From JAAYDI01 sp052034005 (GTDB lineage Bacteria > Planctomycetota > Planctomycetia > Pirellulales > Pirellulaceae): a stretch of DNA of 64,000 bases. This document shows positions 36,140 to 44,709 of the stretch, piece by piece. The position numbers and the translations under genes are program-made. The DNA lies in contig JBPOJB010000018.1 of the NCBI GenBank assembly GCA_052034005.1, positions 1 through 64,000 on the forward strand. Direction: 5' to 3'. Below the pieces are notes generated by a model that saw only the letters and a list, made by a program, of their open reading frames with translations, was not told the origin of the DNA and made no database searches. Position 1 is the stretch's first letter. Each line of letters opens with the position of its first letter.

Positions 36140-37438
36140 TCACAGCGCCCGGCGGTGGCGGCGGGTGCGCCGGCCGAAGGGCGGGGGTGGCGGCGGGGAC
36201 GTGGCTGGGGCGGTCGGCGGCGTGGATTCCGAGAGATCGTCGACGGCGCGCGATCCCGCCGCTGCGGCCTGCGACGGCGCGGCGAACCCGCTGATCTCGT
36301 CCCGTTGCAACTGGCGATTGATGCGCTGTTCGATGCGGGTCAGCTCCGGTCCTTCCTCGGGCGCCACGAACGTGAATGCGACCCCGTCGCGCCCCATGCG
36401 GCCCGTGCGCCCGACGCGATGGACATAGTCGTCGCAGAACTGGGGCGTGTCGAAGTTGATAATGTGCGAGATGCTGGTCACGTCGATACCGCGCCCCACC
36501 ACATCGGTGGCGATCAGGCAGCGCGTCTTGCCCGCCCGGAACCGCTCCATCACCCGATCCCGGCTGCCCTGCGACATGTCGCCGTGGATACAGGCGCAAT
36601 GGGCCAGCTGTTTCGACAGGCGGCGGAAGAGCGATTCGGTGCGCCGTTTGGTGCGGCAGAACACGATCGCCTGCCGTGGGTTCTCGCGTGCCAGCAGCCG
36701 TTGCAGCAGTTCGAACTTGCGGCCGTGTTCGACCGTGAAATAGAACTGCTCGATCGTCTCGACCGAGATGTCCTTGGGCGAGAAATCCAGAGTCTCCGGC
36801 TGGTACATGTACCGTTGGGCCAGCCGTTGGATCGGGGGCGGGACCGTCGCGCTGAGCAGCAGCGTCTGCCGGTCTCGCGGGCACTGGCGGAGGATCTTCT
36901 CGATGTCCGGGCGGAAGCCGATGTCGAGCATGCGATCGGCCTCGTCGAGCACGACGATCTCCAGCTGGTGGAGGTCCAGCGTGCGGCGGCCCATGTGGTC
37001 GAGCACTCGACCGGGCGTGCCGACAATCACGTCCGCCCCGCGCTTGAGCTTCTCGATCTGGCTGCGGATCGGTTTCCCGCCATACACGGCCACACAACTC
37101 AGACGGCGTCCGTGGGCGAGCTTGATCACTTCCCCGCGCACCTGGACGGCCAGTTCCCGCGTGGGAACCAGGATCAGCGCCCGGGGCACCTTGCCGCGAT
37201 GCGTCTCCAGCACTTCGAGGACCGGGATCACGAACGCCGCCGTCTTACCCGTTCCGGTGCGCGCCTGACCGATCAGGTCGACTCCGTCGATCGCCTTGGG
37301 GATCATGCCGACCTGAATCGGCGTGGGTGTCTCATAGCCGGCGATCCGCAGCGCTTGGAGTGTGATTTCCGAGAGCCCCAGGTCCGCGAAGCGCGCCGGA
37401 TCGGCGGCCGCTGGTTCACGTTGCTTCTGTGGTGCCAA
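36140..37438 (-). CDS. DEAD-box ATP-dependent RNA helicase
   Basis: A 432-aa RNA helicase of the RhlE/CshA type. Motifs in order: the Q-motif region with Gln (TPTPIQVGMIP), Walker A ARTGTGKT, PTRELAVQV, TPGRVLDH, DEAD box (VVLDEADRMLD), SAT (LLSATVPPP), ATDVVGRGIDV and HRVGRTGRMGR. The C-terminal tail is proline-rich and then basic (FGRRTRRHRR), likely for RNA contact. The start codon is TTG at 37438-37436 with an excellent GAGGTGA seven bases upstream, so I keep it with confidence. It is convergent with the iron-binding gene. Confidence 0.95.
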   Translation of the reverse strand: MAPQKQREPAAADPARFADLGLSEITLQALRIAGYETPTPIQVGMIPKAIDGVDLIGQARTGTGKTAAFVIPVLEVLETHRGKVPRALILVPTRELAVQVRGEVIKLAHGRRLSCVAVYGGKPIRSQIEKLKRGADVIVGTPGRVLDHMGRRTLDLHQLEIVVLDEADRMLDIGFRPDIEKILRQCPRDRQTLLLSATVPPPIQRLAQRYMYQPETLDFSPKDISVETIEQFYFTVEHGRKFELLQRLLARENPRQAIVFCRTKRRTESLFRRLSKQLAHCACIHGDMSQGSRDRVMERFRAGKTRCLIATDVVGRGIDVTSISHIINFDTPQFCDDYVHRVGRTGRMGRDGVAFTFVAPEEGPELTRIEQRINRQLQRDEISGFAAPSQAAAAGSRAVDDLSESTPPTAPATSPPPPPPFGRRTRRHRRAL

Positions 37439-37597
37439 GGCCTGTTCACCTCGCGCAAAAGGCTTCCCGTGCGGACGACCGCCACGCGCCGCACCAGGAG
37501 GTAAACCTAGCAGCCGTTTGGCTTTGGGTCAACGCCTCCCCACCAGCCCACCGGGCTCGGCCCGCCCGTGGCCGAGCCGGAGTCGAGCGCACAGTCT

Positions 37598-37637
37598 AGG
37601 CCGGACCCGCCGTCCCAGGACGGCACGCGTCCGGCCT
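37598..37637. terminator. Nested hairpin between histone-like and helicase genes
   Basis: Outer arms AGGCCGGA (37598-37605) and TCCGGCCT (37630-37637) enclose inner arms CCGTCC/GGACGG (37610-37615, 37618-37623). The outer stem is followed on the plus strand by TTTCTCGTT. It lies about 75 bases beyond the stop of the minus-strand histone-like gene. The T-run is on the plus side, so its direction of action is unclear. Confidence 0.5.
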
Positions 37638-37712
37638 TTCTCGTTGTGATCGAGCGCGGCGCGCGCGCTGCGACGCCTCCAGGCGGGCTCACCGCGAATC
37701 AACGGCGGTCGC

Positions 37713-37943
37713 CTAGCTCTTCGGGGCGCGCTTGGTGGTCGTCCGCTTGGCTTTGGTCGACCGGGTCGCAGCCTTGGAAGTGGTCCGCTTCGCCGTGGTG
37801 GGCTTGGCTGCGCCGCAACACCTGCCGGATCGCGTGCTGCCCGTCTTCATCGCGGCGGACTTGGCAGTTCCCTTCGCCTTGGGCGAACGCTTCACGGCTT
37901 TCCTCGCAGTCGTCTTCTTAGTTGCCTTCGGGGTAGTTGCCAT
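37713..37943 (-). CDS. Histone H1-like lysine-rich protein
   Basis: A 76-aa, strongly basic, low-complexity protein made mainly of Lys, Thr, Ala and Arg with AKRTT-type short repeats (KPTTAKRTTSKAATRSTKAKRTTTKRAP). This composition resembles the C-terminal tails of histone H1 and bacterial Hc1/HctB-like proteins, and suggests DNA or RNA binding. Two adjacent cysteines (RCCGAAK) are unusual in such tails. The ATG at 37943 is preceded in frame by TTG at 37946; GGAG lies upstream. A long non-coding region with inverted repeats lies upstream (37947-38418). Confidence 0.75.
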   Translation of the reverse strand: MATTPKATKKTTARKAVKRSPKAKGTAKSAAMKTGSTRSGRCCGAAKPTTAKRTTSKAATRSTKAKRTTTKRAPKS

Positions 37944-38107
37944 CAACCATGGCTCCTCAGTTGTGTGGACGCCCTATTCTGATTCCGTCTTTGCCGCCGA
38001 CGCCCGGACGCCTCAAGGGCGACAACAGCCTAACCACACTCGCGCGACACGCAATTCGCACATCCGAATCGCTTGGCATCGCGTCAGTCGGTGAGCCAAG
38101 TCAATTG

Positions 38108-38127
38108 TAACGGTCTGGTGACCGTTA
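38108..38127. repeat. Inverted repeat with 8-bp arms
   Basis: TAACGGTC (38108-38115) and GACCGTTA (38120-38127) are exact complements around a 4-base loop. Placed 165 bases upstream of the histone-like gene, it could be an operator or a short hairpin; no T-run is present. Confidence 0.5.
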
Positions 38128-38361
38128 TCGGCCACTTGCTTGCCTCACCTAACTTGTGCAATTGAAGCAAGTTTGCTGGTCTTTCGTCAAGTCGAAAAGG
38201 CAAACTTCACAAAAAATTCCCTCCGTCGCGCAAATCATACGCAAGGGTGCGCCGCATCGATCGCCGCGCGCCGCGTGATGAATTGCGGACGCCGCGCGTC
38301 CGCACACGCGCACGCTCGACGCGCCTGGAGTATGATGAACGGACACGCTGCAACAGTCCGC

Positions 38362-38398
38362 TTGACACGCGCACGATATGACATCATGACATATCGTG
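38362..38398 (+). promoter_or_regulatory. TTGACA followed by a 27-bp operator-like palindrome
   Basis: TTGACA (38362-38367) is followed by CACGATATG (38372-38380) and its exact complement CATATCGTG (38390-38398), with ACATCATGA between them; TCATGA is itself palindromic. The repeat covers the spacer and expected -10 zone, as repressor sites often do. No good -10 hexamer is visible. Confidence 0.55.
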
Positions 38399-38418
38399 TC
38401 TCGATGAAGATCATCGTC

Positions 38419-39966
38419 ATGCCCATGAACATGAACATGCCATCACTGATCACGTGGCTGCGTGACGACGGCCCATTGAGTCCTCAGCAGCAGGAACTCT
38501 TCCAGCGCGCGTGTGACGCGCTCGCACAGCTCGCGACGGACGACATCGAACAGCTGCTTTCCACGATGATCGAGTCAGTGGCAGGCGTCCGCGATGCGCG
38601 CCTGGCGCGCTGGGACCTGGTCCTGAGGCAGCTGGTGCGCCGGCAGCGTCAAGGCGCCGCCCCGCCGACCGCTCCCGTACGAGAACGGATCTCGTTGCTA
38701 TACAACAAGTTAGAACCACACTCGCCTTGTCGGACGCGCCTGCTTCAATGGCTCGCCATGGCGGCCGGCCCGCACGATCTCGAGCTCCTGGTCGAGCTGG
38801 TCATCGCCAATCCACCGCGCGACGCCCAGGCGGCGGCGATGATCCTGGCGCCGCTGTTCCAACGCACGGACTACGATCCGGCGGCCCTGTTTCCACGGCT
38901 GCTCGAAGCGCTCCAGCATGTGCATCTGGCAGCGCCCGTCCTCGACCTGTGTAACTACCTCACCCACCAGGGTCGCGTGGACCGACATCCCTGCCGGCCG
39001 CGGCTGGACGAACTGATCACACTGCTGGGCAGCGTCGTGCAACGTTTGTCGGAGTTCGAGGGGTCACCGAGCGACGCGGTTGAGCATCCGGACGTGATTC
39101 GCCGTCAGGTTGATGAGGGTGTGGCGTTGGTCGTTGCCTTGTGTGGCGCGGTGGGGCTGATTGGCGACCGCAGGGCCGTCGGGAAGCTGTACCAGGCGAT
39201 GGAGCTGGCGCATCGGCGGATCCGCGTGGAGTCGGCGGCGGCGTTGGCTCGGCTGGGGGAGCCCGCTGGCGAAGAGGCGCTTGTCGCGCTGGCAGCCGAA
39301 CCGGTCGTGCGGCTGCGCGTGTTGGAGACCGCTGAGGAACTCGGCTTGAGCGAGCGGGTGGCCCCGCAGTACGCCTCGGACGTGGCGCGGGCCGAGGCCG
39401 GGGCGGCATTCGCGTTGGCGCAGCCCACGTTCTTCGGGATGCCACCGGCGGAACTGCAGCTGGTGGACCACCGGACGCAATTCTGGCCGGGCTATGAGCA
39501 GCCGGTCGTCTGCCACCTGTTTCGATACACGTACCGATTTGCGGCCGGCCGGTACAGCAACGTGGCGATCGCCGGCCCGTTCGTGCACGCTTTCGCGGCG
39601 GATTTGAGCGACCTTCCGCCGGAGGACATTTACGCCGCCTATGCCGGATGGCAGGTCGAGCATGACAGCGTGTATGAAATCCCCGTCGATGCGCTCTCGG
39701 CCGCTCAGCGCATCGAACAGGACCGCTTCGAGCGCCGGCTCCGCGGGGCCGGGTACGAGGAGGTCCGCGGCGCCCTGCTGGGGCATTTCTTCGGAGACCG
39801 CGCGCTGGTGGCGCACGCCGTGCGCGGCGGCGTGGCAGGAGTCGTCGTGGTGGACGCGCAGGGCATCGAATGGTATCCCAACCGGACGCAGCGCCACCCG
39901 CTCGGCCCATTCGAAGCCTTCTGCATCTACAAGGGTCGCCGGCTGCTCAAGGCCTTCAATCGCTAG
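38419..39966 (+). CDS. Hypothetical protein with HEAT-like repeats
   Basis: A protein of about 515 aa of unknown function. The middle third is helical with at least one clear HEAT-type unit (RIRVESAAALARLGEPAGEEALVALAAEP), suggesting an alpha-solenoid scaffold. The C-terminal 180 residues are mixed alpha/beta with aromatic motifs (FWPGYEQPVVCHLFRYTYRF, FEAFCIYKGRRLLKAF) that I do not recognise. The start is uncertain: ATGs cluster at 38407, 38419, 38425, 38431 and 38437, none with a strong Shine-Dalgarno sequence, and the Met-Asn alternation MPMNMNM is odd. The gene is preceded by the palindrome at 38372 and is convergent with ilvB. Confidence 0.65.
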   Translation: MPMNMNMPSLITWLRDDGPLSPQQQELFQRACDALAQLATDDIEQLLSTMIESVAGVRDARLARWDLVLRQLVRRQRQGAAPPTAPVRERISLLYNKLEPHSPCRTRLLQWLAMAAGPHDLELLVELVIANPPRDAQAAAMILAPLFQRTDYDPAALFPRLLEALQHVHLAAPVLDLCNYLTHQGRVDRHPCRPRLDELITLLGSVVQRLSEFEGSPSDAVEHPDVIRRQVDEGVALVVALCGAVGLIGDRRAVGKLYQAMELAHRRIRVESAAALARLGEPAGEEALVALAAEPVVRLRVLETAEELGLSERVAPQYASDVARAEAGAAFALAQPTFFGMPPAELQLVDHRTQFWPGYEQPVVCHLFRYTYRFAAGRYSNVAIAGPFVHAFAADLSDLPPEDIYAAYAGWQVEHDSVYEIPVDALSAAQRIEQDRFERRLRGAGYEEVRGALLGHFFGDRALVAHAVRGGVAGVVVVDAQGIEWYPNRTQRHPLGPFEAFCIYKGRRLLKAFNR

Positions 39967-39972
39967 CGCGGG

Positions 39973-41748
39973 CTACTCCACGATCATGTCGTCGACGCTG
40001 TGGTTGGCCGGGATCATGGGCAATACGTGTTCCATGTAGGGCACTTGGACGTCGAGCACGAACGGACCCGCGTAGTTGAGCATTTCATCCAGCGCATCCT
40101 CGAGTTCCGATTTCTTGCTGACCGTCGCAGCGCCGCAGCCGTAGCCCTTGGCGATGGTTACGTAATCGGGGTACCGCTCGGCCGCGTACATGCTCCGGCC
40201 GTTCCCGCTGGCCTCGGCGTGATGAATCGGGCCGAGGTAGGTATGCGCGCGGTTGCCGGCCATGAAGCGGTCTTCCCACTGGACGACCATGCCCAGATGC
40301 TGGTTGTTGAGCAACAGCACTTTGACCGGCAAGCTCTCGCAGTGGCAGGTGGCCAGTTCCTGGATGTTCATCTGGAGGCTCCCGTCGCCGTCGATGTCGA
40401 CGACCAGGGCGTCGGGGTGTGCCACCTGCGCGCCGATGGCGGCCGGCAGGCCGAACCCCATCGTCCCCAGCCCGCAACTCGAGAGCCACGTGCGAGGTTC
40501 CCGGAACTTGTAGAACTGCGCCACCCACATCTGATGCTGGCCGACCCCCGAGGTGATGATCGTCTTGCGACCGCCGGTCTTCCGGCAGAGCGTTGCAATC
40601 GCGTGCTGCTGCAGGATGCCGTCAAACTCCTGGTTGTACTTGAACGGGAACTCCGCCTTCCACTGCCGGCACTGGTCGACCCAGGCCGCGATCTCCTCAT
40701 GCATCGACACGGCCAGCGTGTTCAGTTCGCGGAGGGCGGACTTCACGTCCGCCACCACCGGGATATGTGCCGGCTTGATCTTGTTCAACTCCGACGGGTC
40801 GATGTCGATATGCACGATCTTGGCGTGCTTGGCGAACTCCGACAACTTGCCGGTCACGCGATCGTCGAACCGCACCCCCAGGGCCACCAGCAGGTCGCAG
40901 TCGCGCACGGCGCGATTCCCGTACACGCTGCCGTGCATGCCCAGCATATCGAGCGACAGCGGGTCGTCGTTGGGGAACGCACCCAAGCCCATGAGCGTCA
41001 TCACGACCGGGATGCCCGTGATGCGGACGAACTCCCGCAACTCCTCGCTGGCGTCGGCCGCCACGATCCCGCCCCCGCAGTAGAGCACGGGTCGCTTGGA
41101 CTGCCGGATGGCCGCCGCCACCTGCCGCATCTGGGCGGCGTCCGCCTCCTGCCGCTGGCCGCAATAGCCCGGCAGATTCATCGGCACGTCCCATTGCGGC
41201 GTGCACTGGGACATCTGCACGTCTTTCGGGAGGTCGATCAGGACCGGGCCCTGCCGACCGGTCGTCGCGACGTAGAACGCCTCGCGCACCACCCGCGTGA
41301 TGTCGTTCACGTCGGTCACCAGGTAGTGATGCTTGGTCACACCGCGACAGACTTCGACGATGGGCGTCTCCTGGAACGCGTCGGAGCCGATCACTGGCGT
41401 GGCGACCTGACCGGTGATGGCGATCAGCGGCACGCTGTCCAGTTTGGCGTCGGCAATCGCGGTGACCAGGTTGGTCGCGCCCGGACCGCTGGTCGCCATG
41501 CAGACGCCCGGCCTGCCGGTGGATCGCGCGTAGCCCTGGGCCGCAAAGCCGCCCCCCTGCTCGTGACGCGGCAACACCGTGCGGATCCGATCCGCATACC
41601 GCGTCAGCGCCTGGTGAATGGGCATGCTGGCGCCGCCCGGATACGCGAAAATCACCCGCACGTCGTGGTCCACCAACGATTTGACCAGGACATCGGCGCC
41701 GGTCATCAGGTCCACCCTGACGGGTGCCCTCGCCTTGACTGTCGACAT
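39973..41748 (-). CDS. ilvB: Acetolactate synthase large (catalytic) subunit
   Basis: A 591-aa ThDP- and FAD-dependent enzyme that condenses two pyruvates, or pyruvate and 2-ketobutyrate. The three TPP-family domains are seen: the N-terminal FAYPGGASMPIHQAL with the catalytic-Glu region PRHEQGGGFAAQGYAR and ATSGPGATNLVTAIADA; the central domain with GGGIVAAD and GVRFDDRVTGK; and the C-terminal ThDP motif DIDGDGSLQMN...LLNN. It should pair with the small subunit at 400-939, about 40 kb away and on the opposite strand. GGGGGAG precedes the ATG, and the promoter at 41781-41809 suggests independent transcription from uvrA. Confidence 0.96.
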   Translation of the reverse strand: MSTVKARAPVRVDLMTGADVLVKSLVDHDVRVIFAYPGGASMPIHQALTRYADRIRTVLPRHEQGGGFAAQGYARSTGRPGVCMATSGPGATNLVTAIADAKLDSVPLIAITGQVATPVIGSDAFQETPIVEVCRGVTKHHYLVTDVNDITRVVREAFYVATTGRQGPVLIDLPKDVQMSQCTPQWDVPMNLPGYCGQRQEADAAQMRQVAAAIRQSKRPVLYCGGGIVAADASEELREFVRITGIPVVMTLMGLGAFPNDDPLSLDMLGMHGSVYGNRAVRDCDLLVALGVRFDDRVTGKLSEFAKHAKIVHIDIDPSELNKIKPAHIPVVADVKSALRELNTLAVSMHEEIAAWVDQCRQWKAEFPFKYNQEFDGILQQHAIATLCRKTGGRKTIITSGVGQHQMWVAQFYKFREPRTWLSSCGLGTMGFGLPAAIGAQVAHPDALVVDIDGDGSLQMNIQELATCHCESLPVKVLLLNNQHLGMVVQWEDRFMAGNRAHTYLGPIHHAEASGNGRSMYAAERYPDYVTIAKGYGCGAATVSKKSELEDALDEMLNYAGPFVLDVQVPYMEHVLPMIPANHSVDDMIVE

Positions 41749-41780
41749 GGCAGCTCCCCCAAAAAACACGAAAACAGTAA

Positions 41781-41809
41781 AGTCTATGCCGCACTGCATG
41801 GCCGTTCAA
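41781..41809 (-). promoter_or_regulatory. Promoter of ilvB
   Basis: On the minus strand TTGAAC (41809-41804) is followed after exactly 17 bases by TAGACT (41786-41781). It lies between the uvrA stop and the ilvB start, giving a leader of about 25-30 bases, and shows that ilvB need not depend on uvrA transcription. Confidence 0.6.
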
Positions 41810-41844
41810 GGCAGATTGGCCGCCCCCGGGCTGGGCCAACCCGA

Positions 41845-44709
41845 TTAGGGGAGTGCGTGACGGGGAGGCAGGGCGTGTGCGAGGTACTGTCCCGTGCAGT
41901 TGTCCGCGCACAGGGCGATCTGGTCGGGCGTGCCGGCTGCGAGCACGTAGCCGCCGGCCGCGCCCCCTTCCGGCCCCAGGTCGATGATCCAGTCCGCCGT
42001 CTTGATCACGTCCAGGTTGTGCTCGATCACGATCACCGTATTGCCCCGGTCGACCAGTTGGTTGAGCACGTCGAGCAGTAGCCGGATGTCGTCTAAATGC
42101 AGTCCGGTGGTCGGCTCGTCCAACACATAAAGCGTCCGGCCCGTATCGACGCGTGCAAGCTGCGTGGCCAGCTTGATGCGTTGGGCTTCTCCACCGGAGA
42201 GCGTGGTGGAGGGCTGGCCGAGCGGCAGGTATCCCAGTCCGACCGCCCGCAGGCTGTCCAGCAGCCGCGTCATGGACGCCACGTTCTCGAAGAACGCGGC
42301 CGCCTCGGTCACGGAGAGCTCCAGCACGTCGGCGATCGACTTGCCGCGGTAGCGCACCAGGAGCGTCTGGCGGTTGAACCGGGCGCCACCGCATTCGGCA
42401 CACGGCACGTAGAGGTCGGGCAGGAAGTTCATGGCGATCTTGGTCACGCCCTGTCCCTGGCACGCCTCGCACCGTCCGCCTTTGACGTTGAAGCTGAACC
42501 GGCTGCTGCGGTACCCGCGCTGTTTCGCGTCCCGGGTCGCGGCAAACACCTTGCGGATCTCGTCGAACACGCCCGTGTAGGTCGCCGGGTTGCTGCGCGG
42601 AGTCCGCCCGATCGGCGCCTGATCGATCTCGATCACCTTGTCGAGCTGGCGGGTGCCGCGCAGGCCCTTGTGCGGCCCGGGCTTGGGTGCGATCCCGCCG
42701 AGCTTGCGGATCACGGCGCGGGCAAGCGACTCGTTGACCAGCGAACTCTTGCCCGACCCGCTCACGCCGGTCACACAGATGAACAGGCCCAGCGGAAAGG
42801 TGACGGTCACCGATTTCAGGTTGTTGGTCGTCACGCCCTCGATCACCAAGGCGCGCGTCTTGGCAGCGCGGCGGCGCTTCCGGGGCACCGGGATGGCGCG
42901 TCGGCCCGATAGGTAACTGCCCGTCACCGACTGCGGATCAGCACTCAGGTCGTCCGGCGTGCCCTGGGCCACCACGCGCCCGCCTTCCGCGCCCGCCCCC
43001 GGCCCCATGTCGATCACATAGTCGGCTTGCCGCATGATCGCCTCGTCATGCTCCACGACCAGGACGCTGTTGCCCTGGTCCCGCAGCTGGCACAGCGCAT
43101 CGATCAGCCGCTGGTTGTCGCGTGGATGCAGGCCGATGGACGGCTCGTCCAGCACGTAGCAGACGCCCACCAGGCCGGAACCGATGCTGGTGGCCAGCCT
43201 GACGCGCTGCAACTCGCCGCCGCTCAACGTGTCGGCCGGCCGGTCAAGCGTCAGGTAGTTGACCCCCACGTGGTCGAGGAACTCGAGCCGCCGCCCGATT
43301 TCGCGCGTCAGCGGATCGGCGATGGCGCGGTCGGTCGGCGGGACCTCCAGCGCGGCGAAGAACCGCTGGGTCTCGGACACGCTCAGGGCCGTGATCTGCC
43401 CGATCGACTTGCCCGCGACAAACACGCTGTTCGCCTCCGGCCGCAGCCGTGAGCCGCCGCACGCCTCACAGACGACACGGCCCCGAAACGCCTCCAGCTC
43501 CTCCTGCCGCTGCGGGTTGGTCGTGGTCGCATATTCCTGCTTGAGCCAGGTCAGCACGCCCGGGAAACGCCGGCCGCCACCGTTGTCGTTGCCGTTGAGC
43601 AACACCTGCCAGGCGGCCGGCGCGAGCTGCGACAAGGGCGTGTCGAGGTCGAATTTCCGCGCGGCGCCCCACGCTGCCAACTCGTCCCAGTACTTGGCGA
43701 GCCTCGCCGGCGCCATCTGACGCCATGGCGCAATCGCGCCCTCGCGCAGAGACCGATCGGGGTCGGGGATCACCAGCTCCGGATCGAACTCGACTTTCGC
43801 GCCCATTCCCTCGCACGCCGGACAGACGCCGTAAGGACTGTTGAAGCTGAAAGTGCGGGGCTCCAGCTCCGCATAGCTGATGCCGCACTCGGGGCACGCA
43901 TAACGCGTGCTGAACAGCAGATCGCACCAGCGCCCCCGCGATTCGTCCAGGTAACAGGCCCGCACGACGCCCTCGCCAAACCGTATGGCCAACGCCAACG
44001 ACTCGCTGATCCGCGCGCGGATCCCCGCACGGATCAACACCCGATCCACCACGGCGTCGATGTCGTGCAGGCGCCGCGGCGCCAACTCGGGAAGATGATC
44101 GATGTCGAATACCTGGCCATCGACCCGAACGCGGACCAGGCCCGCCTTGCGAATCGTGCCCAACACCTCCTTGTGCGCGCCCCGCCGCCCGCGGACCATG
44201 GGGGCCATCAGCATCATCTTCGTGCCCTCCGGCAACGCCAGGATCCGATCCAGGATCTGCTCCGGCGTCTGCTGCTCAATCCGCGTGCCACACTGGTAGC
44301 AGCGCGATTCGCCCAGTCGGGCCATCAGCAACCGCAAGTAGTCATAGATCTCCGTGACCGTCGCCACCGTGCTCCGCGGGTTCTGGTTGCCCGGCCGCTG
44401 GTCGATGCAGATCGTCGGCTCCAGCCCCTCCACCAGATCTACGTCCGGACGCTCCCACTGGTGAAAATACTGTCGCGAGTAGACCGAAAGCGTCTCGATG
44501 TACTGCCGCTGACCTTCCGCGAACACCGTATCCAGCGCCAGGCTGCTCTTGCCCGAACCGCTCGGACCGGTAATCACCACCAGGCGATCGCGCGGGATGT
44601 CCAGATCCACGCTCCGCAGGTTGTGGACGCGCGCGCCGCGAATGCGGATCGTATCGTCAGGCGACAGGCCCGTGGATGCCGACGGTGCCGTGGCGTGAGA
44701 TGCACACAT
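41845..44709 (-). CDS. uvrA: UvrABC excinuclease subunit A
   Basis: The damage-recognition ATPase of nucleotide excision repair; 954 aa, standard length. Both ABC modules are present, with Walker A GPSGSGKSS near residue 49 and GVSGSGKSS in the second half, two LSGGE signatures (TLSGGELQRVRLA and TLSGGEAQRIKLA) and DEPSIGLHPRDN and DEPTTGLHLDD. Zinc-binding CxxC pairs occur in CYQCG, CPECG, CPACEG, CEACGG, CEACQG and CAECGG. The ATG at 44709 has only a weak upstream Shine-Dalgarno sequence. No uvrB or uvrC is adjacent. Confidence 0.97.
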   Translation of the reverse strand: MCASHATAPSASTGLSPDDTIRIRGARVHNLRSVDLDIPRDRLVVITGPSGSGKSSLALDTVFAEGQRQYIETLSVYSRQYFHQWERPDVDLVEGLEPTICIDQRPGNQNPRSTVATVTEIYDYLRLLMARLGESRCYQCGTRIEQQTPEQILDRILALPEGTKMMLMAPMVRGRRGAHKEVLGTIRKAGLVRVRVDGQVFDIDHLPELAPRRLHDIDAVVDRVLIRAGIRARISESLALAIRFGEGVVRACYLDESRGRWCDLLFSTRYACPECGISYAELEPRTFSFNSPYGVCPACEGMGAKVEFDPELVIPDPDRSLREGAIAPWRQMAPARLAKYWDELAAWGAARKFDLDTPLSQLAPAAWQVLLNGNDNGGGRRFPGVLTWLKQEYATTTNPQRQEELEAFRGRVVCEACGGSRLRPEANSVFVAGKSIGQITALSVSETQRFFAALEVPPTDRAIADPLTREIGRRLEFLDHVGVNYLTLDRPADTLSGGELQRVRLATSIGSGLVGVCYVLDEPSIGLHPRDNQRLIDALCQLRDQGNSVLVVEHDEAIMRQADYVIDMGPGAGAEGGRVVAQGTPDDLSADPQSVTGSYLSGRRAIPVPRKRRRAAKTRALVIEGVTTNNLKSVTVTFPLGLFICVTGVSGSGKSSLVNESLARAVIRKLGGIAPKPGPHKGLRGTRQLDKVIEIDQAPIGRTPRSNPATYTGVFDEIRKVFAATRDAKQRGYRSSRFSFNVKGGRCEACQGQGVTKIAMNFLPDLYVPCAECGGARFNRQTLLVRYRGKSIADVLELSVTEAAAFFENVASMTRLLDSLRAVGLGYLPLGQPSTTLSGGEAQRIKLATQLARVDTGRTLYVLDEPTTGLHLDDIRLLLDVLNQLVDRGNTVIVIEHNLDVIKTADWIIDLGPEGGAAGGYVLAAGTPDQIALCADNCTGQYLAHALPPRHALP

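Larger units (their letters stand above)
37944..38418. other. Intergenic regulatory region between histone-like and HEAT-like genes
   Basis: About 475 bases between divergent genes, locally richer in A and T than its surroundings (about 38100-38240). It contains the hairpin at 38108-38127 and the operator-like palindrome at 38372-38398 with a TTGACA just before it. I see no gene in it. Confidence 0.5.
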
